Shown: positions 1 through 4,921 of the stretch, piece after piece
Position numbering within the stretch: position 1 is the stretch's first letter
Layout: every line of letters starts with the position of its first letter
NCBI GenBank assembly: GCA_947460565.1
Contig: CANHJJ010000137.1
Location: forward strand, 1 to 5,746
Direction of reading: 5' to 3'
Length of the DNA stretch: 5,746 nt
Origin: Bacteroidota bacterium
GTDB lineage: Bacteria > Bacteroidota > Bacteroidia > UKL13-3
Position numbers and translations under genes: made by a program
The notes under the pieces: generated by a model
Databases searched by the model: none
Seen by the model: only the letters and a program-made list of their open reading frames with translations
What the model was told of the DNA's origin: nothing

Positions 1-101
1 ATGATCCAATCGATGTACCCGTAGATGGTGGCTTGTCGATTTTAGCAGTAGCAGGTATCGGATACGGTATCAAAAAGCTAAAAGAGAGAAACAAAAAATA
101 G
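1..101 (+). CDS. C-terminal end of a PID-CTERM-type small surface/secreted protein (5' truncated)
   Basis: Only the last 32 codons are in the window; the frame begins at position 3 and ends at TAG 99-101. The visible peptide starts DPIDVPVDGG, continues as a short hydrophobic glycine/alanine-rich helix (about residues 11-23 of the visible part, including AGIGYG) and ends with a strongly basic tail (KKLKERNKK). A P-[IV]-D-G-G motif, hydrophobic helix and basic end is the pattern I recall as the PID-CTERM protein-sorting tail of Bacteroidota, found on small exported proteins with an N-terminal signal peptide. By analogy with other CTERM tails it may be recognised by a membrane sorting or processing enzyme; that step is inferred. 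The rest of the protein lies outside the window, so its function cannot be stated. A hairpin terminator follows 33 nt after the stop. Confidence 0.72.
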   Translation, partial: DPIDVPVDGGLSILAVAGIGYGIKKLKERNKK

Positions 102-134
102 TCGAAAGATTATTAAATCAAAAACCATAAAACA

Positions 135-166
135 AAAGCCCGTTTAACGAAAGTTAAACGGGCTTT
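135..166. terminator. Bidirectional rho-independent-type terminator between the PID-CTERM gene and ung
   Basis: A perfect 14-bp stem pairs 135-148 with 153-166 (AAAGCCCGTTTAAC against its complement) around a 4-nt loop GAAA (149-152) closed by a C-G pair, a GNRA-type stable tetraloop when read on the + strand. It lies between two convergent genes: 33 nt after the left gene's TAG and 20 nt beyond the ung stop. On the - strand the stem runs into a T-rich tail (TTTTGTTTTATGG), a good terminator for ung. On the + strand the tail (TTTGTTGTTG) is weaker, but the stem is strong. It probably serves both transcripts. Confidence 0.85.
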
Positions 167-186
167 GTTGTTGAAGAACTCCGGTT

Positions 187-861
187 TTATACTTGCCAAT
201 TTATGGGCTGAAGTTTTTTGCTTATTAAATATTCATTTGTTTTGGAGAAATGATTGCAACCGAAAAATCCTCGTGAAGCGGATAATGGTGATGGATGGAC
301 ACTCTGCAAAACAAAATGTTTGTTTGTGTCAATTAAATGTAATTTGCTATGAGCGTAGGCTCCCCATAAGATAAATACAATGTTTTCTTTTTTTGAACTT
401 ACTTCACTAATGATTTTGTCTGTGAAAATTTGCCAACCAAATTTGCTATGTGAATTAGCTTCATTTAATCTTACTGTTAAAGTAGAATTGAGTAATAAAA
501 CTCCTTGTTTTGCCCATGAACTTAAATTACCTGAGATAGGTATTTCAAAGTCGATGTCTGATTTTAATTCTTTGAAAATATTACGAAGGGAAGGAGGAAA
601 AGAAATTCCATCATTTACTGAAAAACACAAACCATGCGCTTGATTCGGTCCATGGTAAGGGTCTTGTCCAATGATTACTACTTTGACATTATCAAAAGGC
701 GTATTGTTAAGGGCTGCGAATATTTGTGGACCTGGTGGTAGAATTTGATACCCCTTGTTTTTTTCTTCATCTAAAAGTTGTATTAACTTAAGATAGTAGT
801 CTTTGTTAAATTCTTCAATTAAAAGTTGTTTCCAAGAATTCTCGAGATGAATATTCGCCAC
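187..861 (-). CDS. ung: Uracil-DNA glycosylase, family 1 (UNG)
   Basis: A 224-residue cytosolic DNA repair enzyme that removes uracil from DNA, arising from cytosine deamination or dUMP misincorporation, as the first step of base-excision repair. Length matches family 1 UNG (about 220-230). Visible motifs are the water-activating loop GQDPYHG at 65-71 (catalytic Asp67, Tyr69 shielding the pocket), Phe80 in HGLCF as the uracil-stacking residue, LLLN at 122-125 with Asn125 as the uracil-reading Asn, and the leucine-intercalation loop HPSPLSA at 189-195 with catalytic His189. The start is GTG (859-861 on the + strand, complemented); no in-frame ATG lies between it and the upstream in-frame TAG at 892-894. 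The N-terminus MAN...W..LL aligns with known UNG starts, which supports the GTG. No clear Shine-Dalgarno precedes it. The gene is divergent from the response regulator and ends near a strong hairpin. All catalytic residues are present. Confidence 0.97.
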   Translation of the reverse strand: MANIHLENSWKQLLIEEFNKDYYLKLIQLLDEEKNKGYQILPPGPQIFAALNNTPFDNVKVVIIGQDPYHGPNQAHGLCFSVNDGISFPPSLRNIFKELKSDIDFEIPISGNLSSWAKQGVLLLNSTLTVRLNEANSHSKFGWQIFTDKIISEVSSKKENIVFILWGAYAHSKLHLIDTNKHFVLQSVHPSPLSASRGFFGCNHFSKTNEYLISKKLQPINWQV

Positions 862-951
862 AATGCAAATTTGATTAATTGGTATAAGATCCTAACTCAC
901 AAAATATCAACAAATAATAAAATTACCCTTAACAATTTGGTAAACTTTACT

Positions 952-959
952 TAATATTG
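952..959 (+). promoter_or_regulatory. Possible Bacteroidota -7 box for the response regulator operon
   Basis: TAATATTG differs by one base from the Bacteroidota -7 consensus TAnnTTTG and would place the transcript start about 30 nt before the ATG at 997. No TTTG (-33) element lies at the usual 19-21 nt spacing; the nearest TTTG (936-939) is only 12 nt away. In such AT-rich DNA a one-mismatch match is weak evidence. Confidence 0.25.
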
Positions 960-968
960 GTGTTAATC

Positions 969-986
969 TGTAAGGCGAATCTTACA
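969..986. repeat. Perfect inverted repeat TGTAAG-N6-CTTACA just upstream of the response regulator
   Basis: TGTAAG (969-974) and CTTACA (981-986) are perfect inverse complements separated by GCGAAT. The right arm ends 10 nt before the ATG at 997. It could be a dimeric regulator's operator or a small hairpin in the 5' leader that affects initiation. The symmetry is seen directly; any function is inferred. Such 6-bp arms can arise by chance, but the position right at the translation start makes this one notable. Confidence 0.35.
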
Positions 987-996
987 AAAAAAACAG

Positions 997-1677
997 ATGG
1001 ATAACAGCGCATTTAAAATCCTTGTTGTAGACGATGAGAATGATATTTTAGAATTCATTCAATACAACCTTAAGAAAGAGGGATATGATGTATATCTTGC
1101 TCATAATGGACAGGAAGCGATAGATATAGGACGTAAAATAAAGCCTGATTTAATTCTATTGGACGTGATGATGCCTGTAATGGATGGAATTGAAGCTTGT
1201 AAACAAATGAAATTTGATCCTGATTTTGCAAATACCTTTATTGTATTTTTAACAGCTCGAAGTGAGGAATATAGTGAAATAGCTGGATTTCAGGCTGGGG
1301 CAGATGATTATATTTCCAAGCCAATTAAGCCAAGAGTGCTTGTTACTCGTCTGAATGCTATTCTTAGGCGTAAAGTAAAAGTACAACCCGATACAAAATT
1401 AACTGTTGGCGATATTGTGATAGATCGTGAGACTTTTCTAGTATTTAGAAAAGGTGAGAAAATACAATTTGCTAGAAAAGAGTTTGAGTTGTTGTTTTTG
1501 TTGGCTAGCAAACCAGGTAAGGTTTTTACCCGTGATTATATTTTAGAAAAAGTTTGGGGTGATGAAGTATTAGTTGTTGATAGAACCATTGATGTTCATA
1601 TTCGTAAGATTCGCGAAAAATTAGGTGACGAGCATATTGGAACTGTGAAAGGAGTGGGCTATAAATTTGAGGCATGA
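997..1677 (+). CDS. OmpR/PhoB-family response regulator transcription factor
   Basis: A 226-residue cytosolic DNA-binding regulator, presumably phosphorylated by the histidine kinase encoded immediately downstream. The receiver domain spans about residues 5-125. It has acidic pocket residues Asp12-Asp13 (VVDDE), phospho-acceptor Asp56 (LLDVMMP), Thr86 (LTAR) and the conserved Lys108 (SKP), so all phosphorylation residues are intact. The winged-helix output domain spans about 133-226, with the recognition helix around 194-209 (VDRTIDVHIRKIREKL) and the closing wing VKGVGYKF. Length and domain order are standard for the OmpR/PhoB class. Pairing with a PhoR-like kinase resembles PhoBR-type pairs, but nothing here shows that phosphate is the signal, so no symbol is given. 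The leader is A-rich (AAAAAAAACAG before ATG) with no clear Shine-Dalgarno. The stop TGA overlaps the kinase ATG as ATGA. Confidence 0.95.
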   Translation: MDNSAFKILVVDDENDILEFIQYNLKKEGYDVYLAHNGQEAIDIGRKIKPDLILLDVMMPVMDGIEACKQMKFDPDFANTFIVFLTARSEEYSEIAGFQAGADDYISKPIKPRVLVTRLNAILRRKVKVQPDTKLTVGDIVIDRETFLVFRKGEKIQFARKEFELLFLLASKPGKVFTRDYILEKVWGDEVLVVDRTIDVHIRKIREKLGDEHIGTVKGVGYKFEA

Positions 1678-2723
1678 TAAGAAACCCAAAGCCCATTTAT
1701 ATTGCCATTGTTGTTGCTTCAATTATTTCTGTAGTTGTTAGCCTTACCCATTTTTTTATTTCCGATTTTAATTGGGTAAATACCATTATTATTTTTTTGT
1801 TATCAGGTGGACTAACTTTCATTGTTTTTTTTTATTCTCTTGAGTTTTTTATTTATCGTAAAATCAAACTCATATATAAAACAATACATAGTTTGAAAAC
1901 ACAGAAATATGATGCTGTTTTTCAAAATTATGATTGGACCAATGATCCGATAAGTGCTATGAATAAGGAAGTGATTGTATGGGCTAGAGATAAAAAGGAA
2001 GAAATAGACCAATTGAAAAGATTAGCTGAATTTAGAAAAGAGTTTTTGGGCAATGTATCCCATGAGTTAAAAACCCCAATCTTCAACATTCAGGGTTATA
2101 TTCATACTTTATTGGATGGAGCTATAGACGACCAAGAAGTAAATAAGAAGTTTTTAGGAAAAGCCGCCCGAAGTGCAGATAGATTGAGTGATTTAGTAGC
2201 TGATTTGCTTGAAATTTCACAACTTGAAAGTGGTGAGTTAATGATGGAACCAGAGCGTTTTGATATCAATGCCTTGGTTAAAGATGTGTATGAACAATTT
2301 GAAGTTAAAGCCAAAGATCGTGGGATTAGTCTTTTAATAAAGGATGGCTGCAACAGTCCGTTTTATGTGTTCGCGGATCGTTATAGAATCCGACAAGTTT
2401 TGGTTAACCTATTTATTAATTCCATAAAGTATGGTAATGAATTTGGTACCACCACAGCGGCTTATTATGACATGGATGAAAATATTTTAATTGAAGTGGC
2501 AGACAATGGTAATGGTATTTCACAAGAGCATTTGCCTCGCATATTTGAAAGATTTTATAGAGTAGATAAAAGTCGTGCCCGAGAAGCAGGATTGGGTGGT
2601 ACAGGCTTAGGTTTAGCCATTGTCAAACATATTATTGAAGCGCATCAACAAACAGTGAATGTAAGAAGTACAGAAGGTAAAGGTACCACATTTGGATTTA
2701 CGCTTCAGAAAGCTAGCATATAA
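1674..2723 (+). CDS. PhoR-like membrane sensor histidine kinase lacking a periplasmic sensor domain
   Basis: A 349-residue inner-membrane kinase, the partner of the preceding response regulator, whose stop it overlaps by 4 nt (ATGA, translational coupling). Two transmembrane helices (about 8-29 and 36-61) are separated by only about six residues, so there is essentially no extracytoplasmic sensor. A cytoplasmic linker (about 62-118) shows no PAS domain and no clear HAMP by eye. The HisKA domain carries the phospho-accepting His130 in FLGNVSHELKTP. The HATPase_c domain has an N box around QVLVNLFINSIKY (241-253, with Asn245 and Asn249), a G1 box DNGNGI (277-282), an F box FERFYRVD (291-298) and a G2 box GGTGLGLAIVK (308-318). 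All catalytic boxes are intact, so it should be an active kinase. The signal may be sensed within the membrane or through another protein; this is inference. It is convergent with the helix-hairpin-helix gene, with 32 nt between their stops. Confidence 0.95.
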   Translation: MIRNPKPIYIAIVVASIISVVVSLTHFFISDFNWVNTIIIFLLSGGLTFIVFFYSLEFFIYRKIKLIYKTIHSLKTQKYDAVFQNYDWTNDPISAMNKEVIVWARDKKEEIDQLKRLAEFRKEFLGNVSHELKTPIFNIQGYIHTLLDGAIDDQEVNKKFLGKAARSADRLSDLVADLLEISQLESGELMMEPERFDINALVKDVYEQFEVKAKDRGISLLIKDGCNSPFYVFADRYRIRQVLVNLFINSIKYGNEFGTTTAAYYDMDENILIEVADNGNGISQEHLPRIFERFYRVDKSRAREAGLGGTGLGLAIVKHIIEAHQQTVNVRSTEGKGTTFGFTLQKASI

Positions 2724-2730
2724 AATTTAA

Positions 2731-2753
2731 AGAGTTGATTCTTGCACAACTTT
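2731..2753. terminator. Weak hairpin between convergent kinase and helix-hairpin-helix genes
   Basis: AGAGTTG (2731-2737) can pair with CAACTTT (2747-2753) around a 9-nt loop, 7 bp including one G-U on the + strand. On the - strand the G-U becomes an A-C mismatch, but the stem is followed by a T-rich run (TTTAAATTTTA). It is the only hairpin seen in the 32-bp gap between the two convergent stops. It is weak, so termination here may depend on Rho or extend into the opposing gene. Confidence 0.22.
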
Positions 2754-2755
2754 CC

Positions 2756-3670
2756 CTAATCAACATACCCATAAATACTAATCAATTTAAAAATAGAGTC
2801 ATTTACAATACGAATATTCCTTAAGTCAAGCATACTTTTAAAGTTTCCATGTTGTAACCTATAATTGACGATGGCTTGAGATAATTTGAATTTATAGTAT
2901 GGGTGCTGTTTTAGAGTCTCCAAATCCACATTGTTTAGATTTAATCGCCTAACTTTGCTTATATCCACTTTTATTTTTCCTTGTAAGTCATACAGAATAT
3001 CTTCATCAAATCCCCAAATTTCTATTAGCTGATTTAGGTTTAAAAAGCCACCAAGTTTTTTACGATAATTGATGATTTTACCCGCCAAACTAGGGCCAAT
3101 TCTATAAAGTTTAACCAAGCTTTCTGAGTCTGCTTCATTTATTTCAAGTACTTCGAACACTTTTTTACTCTTGTTTTTATCAAGAGAGTCAAATTTTAAA
3201 GATGAATTTTGATAAGGATTGTTATCATTCCTGATTTCAACCAAAGGAATTATTGATTCAATTATATTCTTGTCTATACCATATAACTTTTTTAGGTCTT
3301 CGGCAATTTTAAAATCACCGCCTTTGGCTTGGTAATTTCGGATGGTTTTTATACTTTTTTGGTTGAGCCCTAAGGAAGCTAAATCTTCATCACTTGCGGT
3401 ATTTGGGTCGAATTTCTTTATTGAATTTATCGCTGATAAAGATGTTTCTTCATCTGTTTCTGTAGTTTGATTTACATTGAAGAAACTTTGCTCTTGTTCT
3501 TTTAATTCAGTAATTTGAATGTCAACTTTCTTTAATGGAAATAGCTTAAAATAGAGTTGTGGTATGGCAATACAAAGAATGATTAGAGTAATCAATCCAA
3601 TAATTGATATTCTCTCGCTACTATTAAAATAAAAATAGGTTTTAACTATTTTTTCAATCTTGCGGTTCAT
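2756..3670 (-). CDS. Membrane-anchored ComEA-like protein with three helix-hairpin-helix units
   Basis: A 304-residue protein with a basic N-terminus (residues 1-20), one transmembrane helix (about 21-42) and a polar linker (about 43-85). Three helix-hairpin-helix repeats follow: unit 1 about 87-133 (FDPNTASDEDLASLGL...), unit 2 about 175-224 (LEINEADSESLVKLYRIGPSLAGKI) and unit 3 about 243-303 (LNLNNVDLETLKQHPYYKF). Each unit follows the ComEA-type pattern: an N-A/V-x(3-4)-L entry, a hairpin with an IxNYR helix, then GGF or GNF and DL/QL. Unit 2 has the most canonical hairpin (RIGP); unit 3 has lost the hairpin glycines (HPYYKFKLSQAI). HhH units usually bind DNA backbone without sequence specificity, and ComEA captures DNA during uptake. 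This family is widespread in Bacteroidota, but its role is not settled there, so competence is only a suggestion. The ATG lies inside the end of the small upstream membrane gene, preceded by a purine-rich AAAAAAGAGAG, which suggests translational coupling. Confidence 0.88.
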   Translation of the reverse strand: MNRKIEKIVKTYFYFNSSERISIIGLITLIILCIAIPQLYFKLFPLKKVDIQITELKEQEQSFFNVNQTTETDEETSLSAINSIKKFDPNTASDEDLASLGLNQKSIKTIRNYQAKGGDFKIAEDLKKLYGIDKNIIESIIPLVEIRNDNNPYQNSSLKFDSLDKNKSKKVFEVLEINEADSESLVKLYRIGPSLAGKIINYRKKLGGFLNLNQLIEIWGFDEDILYDLQGKIKVDISKVRRLNLNNVDLETLKQHPYYKFKLSQAIVNYRLQHGNFKSMLDLRNIRIVNDSIFKLISIYGYVD

Positions 3671-3800
3671 CTCTCTTTTTTCTTGGAGGATTTATTTTTG
3701 GGTTTTTAATGAAAAAGTAATACAAACAAGCAGTAACTATCAATGCAAAAAATGCCTCCGTGGCAAACCAAAACCAAAAGCTAGGTTGTTCTTGTTCCAT
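3654..3800 (-). CDS. Small single-helix membrane protein, 48 residues, overlapping the helix-hairpin-helix gene
   Basis: The reading frame starts at ATG (3798-3800 complemented) and ends at TGA (3654-3656), giving 48 residues. The N-terminus is short and acidic (MEQEQPS). An aromatic-rich hydrophobic stretch covers about residues 8-31, beginning FWFWF and ending CLYYFFI, with one Glu at position 15. The C-terminus is polar and basic (KNPKINPPRKKRDEPQD). By the positive-inside rule the likely topology is N-out, C-in. The start follows an A-rich leader (AATAATAAAAA), typical of Bacteroidota. The last 17 nt overlap the start of the helix-hairpin-helix gene in another frame, suggesting an operon with coupled translation. 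The gene fills what would otherwise be an empty 182-bp gap. I do not recognise the family and assign no function. It is below usual ORF length cut-offs and may be unannotated; chance is possible, but the coherent membrane-protein architecture and overlap argue for a real gene. Confidence 0.68.
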   Translation of the reverse strand: MEQEQPSFWFWFATEAFFALIVTACLYYFFIKNPKINPPRKKRDEPQD

Positions 3801-3813
3801 TTTTTATTATTTG

Positions 3814-3829
3814 ATGCAAAAGTGCAAAA
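3814..3829. repeat. Two tandem TGCAAAA units upstream of the small membrane gene
   Basis: ATGCAAAA (3814-3821) and GTGCAAAA (3822-3829) are tandem 8-bp units identical in seven bases; on the - strand they read TTTTGCAC-TTTTGCAT, 13 nt before the small gene's ATG. TTTTGC matches the conserved TTTG core of the Bacteroidota -7 element, so one copy may be the promoter of the small gene and its downstream partner. No clean TA at the 5' side of either box is seen, so this is tentative. Confidence 0.3.
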
Positions 3830-3837
3830 TTTTTAGG

Positions 3838-3857
3838 ACTAATCAGCAAGCATTAGT
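3838..3857. repeat. Inverted repeat ACTAAT-N8-ATTAGT at the end of the RmlD-like gene
   Basis: ACTAAT (3838-3843) and ATTAGT (3852-3857) form a perfect 6-bp inverted repeat with an 8-nt loop. It contains the stop codon (3853-3855) of the - strand RmlD-like gene. The stem is AT-rich and followed on the - strand by CCTAAAAATTTT rather than a clean T run. It is at best a weak terminator or attenuator between that gene and the small membrane gene. Confidence 0.25.
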
Positions 3858-4767
3858 TCGACTTAATGACTGTTTTTAATTGTTCGTCCATTAATCTTAA
3901 TCCATCTTCAAAGCTATGCGGCTGATAATTCAACTCTTTGATTGCTTTGTCAAGAATAAATCCTGTAATAGGAGGGCGTTTGGCAGGTTGTTTAATACCT
4001 TCACTACTTGAAATGTTTAATAATGATTTATCTAATTTCCAAAAATCTGCCACTCGATAAACAAGATCAAATACACTCATGTAATCTTTTCCACTTATGT
4101 TATAAATGCCCTTAGCCTTTTGCTCGGCTATCAAAGCGCATCCTTGAGCTAAATCTTCAGCTAAGGTTGGCGTGCGAAATTGGTCACCCACCACATTCAA
4201 ACTTTTGCCTTGTTCAAGGTTGTTTTTTGCCCACAATACAATATTGCTTCGGCTCATATCCTGCACAATGCCATATACTAAAACAGTTCTAGCAATGGCC
4301 CAACTTGCAGAATTTTCCATTACAATCATTTCTGCAATATGCTTTGAACGGCCATAATAACTTAGTGGATTGGGCTTTTCAGTTTCCAATACAGGCCCAT
4401 GGGTCCCATCAAAAATAAAATCAGTAGACAAGTGAATAAAGTGTGCCCCAATGGCATTGCACTCACTCACCAAATACTTTACTGCGTCTACATTTAGTTT
4501 GTCACAAGCTTCACGCTCACTTTCGCAAGCATCCACGTTGGTCATTGCAGCTGTATTTATTACTACATCAGGTTTGTGAGATTTTAAAACACTTTTCACC
4601 TCATCCCAATTGCTAATATCCAAGCTTTGATAAGTATATCCTGTCTTTTCTGGATATCTATCAACTCCTCTGGCCGTTGCAATGAGTTCAATACCTTCCT
4701 TAGTTTTATATAAATCAGTAAGCTTCTGGCCCAAAAGTCCATTGCTACCTGTAACAAGAATTTTCAT
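3853..4767 (-). CDS. RmlD-like NAD(P)-dependent sugar-nucleotide reductase (dTDP-4-dehydrorhamnose reductase family)
   Basis: A 304-residue cytosolic extended short-chain dehydrogenase/reductase. The N-terminal Rossmann fold carries the nucleotide-binding glycine motif GSNGLLG (7-13), Asp50 in the SLDISN segment that contacts the cofactor's adenine, and NTAAMTNVDACE (71-82). The catalytic triad is visible as Thr115 in HLSTDFIFDG (112-121) and Tyr138-x3-Lys142 in YYGRSK. The C-terminal substrate domain has DQFRTPTLAEDLA (195-207), matching the RmlD-family DQ-x-PT-x-DLA signature, and KRPPITGFILDKA (263-275), resembling the RP-x-N/G-x-x-L-D segment. RmlD makes dTDP-L-rhamnose from dTDP-4-dehydro-rhamnose; related members do other sugar reductions. 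The usual rfbA/B/C partners are not adjacent here, so the exact substrate is uncertain and no symbol is given. The ATG start sits directly before the Rossmann beta strand, as expected. It heads the - strand group and diverges from argS. Confidence 0.88.
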   Translation of the reverse strand: MKILVTGSNGLLGQKLTDLYKTKEGIELIATARGVDRYPEKTGYTYQSLDISNWDEVKSVLKSHKPDVVINTAAMTNVDACESEREACDKLNVDAVKYLVSECNAIGAHFIHLSTDFIFDGTHGPVLETEKPNPLSYYGRSKHIAEMIVMENSASWAIARTVLVYGIVQDMSRSNIVLWAKNNLEQGKSLNVVGDQFRTPTLAEDLAQGCALIAEQKAKGIYNISGKDYMSVFDLVYRVADFWKLDKSLLNISSSEGIKQPAKRPPITGFILDKAIKELNYQPHSFEDGLRLMDEQLKTVIKSN

Positions 4768-4867
4768 GCTTCAATAATAAAATGAAATAAGCGAGAATGG
4801 AAATAATAAAAAAACTTCTCAATCAACTATCTTCGCCCACTAGAAATGGCTTGTAAGTAATTAGGTT

Positions 4868-4884
4868 TAGCAAAACTTTTGCTA
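4868..4884. promoter_or_regulatory. Perfect 17-bp palindrome TAGCAAAA-c-TTTTGCTA in the RmlD-like/argS spacer
   Basis: Two 8-bp arms are perfect inverse complements around a single central C. It lies in the 154-bp divergent spacer, 37 nt before the argS ATG and 100 nt before the RmlD-like ATG. Each arm supplies a TTTTGC core, the conserved part of the Bacteroidota -7 element (TAnnTTTG). On the + strand AACTTTTG (4874-4881), with CTTG 21 nt upstream (4849-4852), is a near-consensus argS promoter with one mismatch in each box. Alternatively the palindrome is an operator for a dimeric regulator. The symmetry is directly seen; the role is inferred. Confidence 0.42.
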
Positions 4885-4905
4885 GCTTATTTTTCTTACA
4901 GTGAT

Positions 4906-4911
4906 AAAGGA
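4906..4911 (+). promoter_or_regulatory. Ribosome binding site of argS
   Basis: AAAGGA ends 10 nt before the argS ATG (4922). It is the clearest Shine-Dalgarno-like sequence in the window, where other genes rely on A-rich leaders, and it supports the chosen start. Confidence 0.5.
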
Positions 4912-4921
4912 AATTTAGACG

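Noticed and set aside
165..374. 69-codon + strand open frame starting in the terminator stem
   Set aside because: Its start lies in the terminator hairpin and it runs antisense to the 3' end of ung; no family resemblance or ribosome site.
380..643. 87-codon + strand open frame across ung
   Set aside because: It is antisense to a fully conserved ung gene, has no recognisable domain, and the opposite frame carries all UNG catalytic motifs.
866..873. CAAATTTG on the - strand as a -7 box giving a leaderless ung transcript from the GTG
   Set aside because: One mismatch to the consensus in AT-rich DNA and no -33 TTTG at proper spacing (the nearest is 26 nt away); leaderless starts usually use ATG.
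1308..1511. - strand open frames inside the response regulator and kinase genes (also 1812-2012 and 2102-2353)
   Set aside because: They are shadows of well-conserved coding frames on the + strand and show no domain of their own.
4172..4357. 61-codon + strand open frame inside the RmlD-like gene
   Set aside because: Antisense shadow of a conserved SDR coding region, with no upstream ribosome site or recognisable motif.
4797..4859. 20-codon + strand open frame in the argS leader, considered as an attenuator peptide
   Set aside because: It contains only one arginine codon, no clear ribosome site, and no terminator/antiterminator pair after it; the spacing to argS and the palindrome do not form an attenuation layout.
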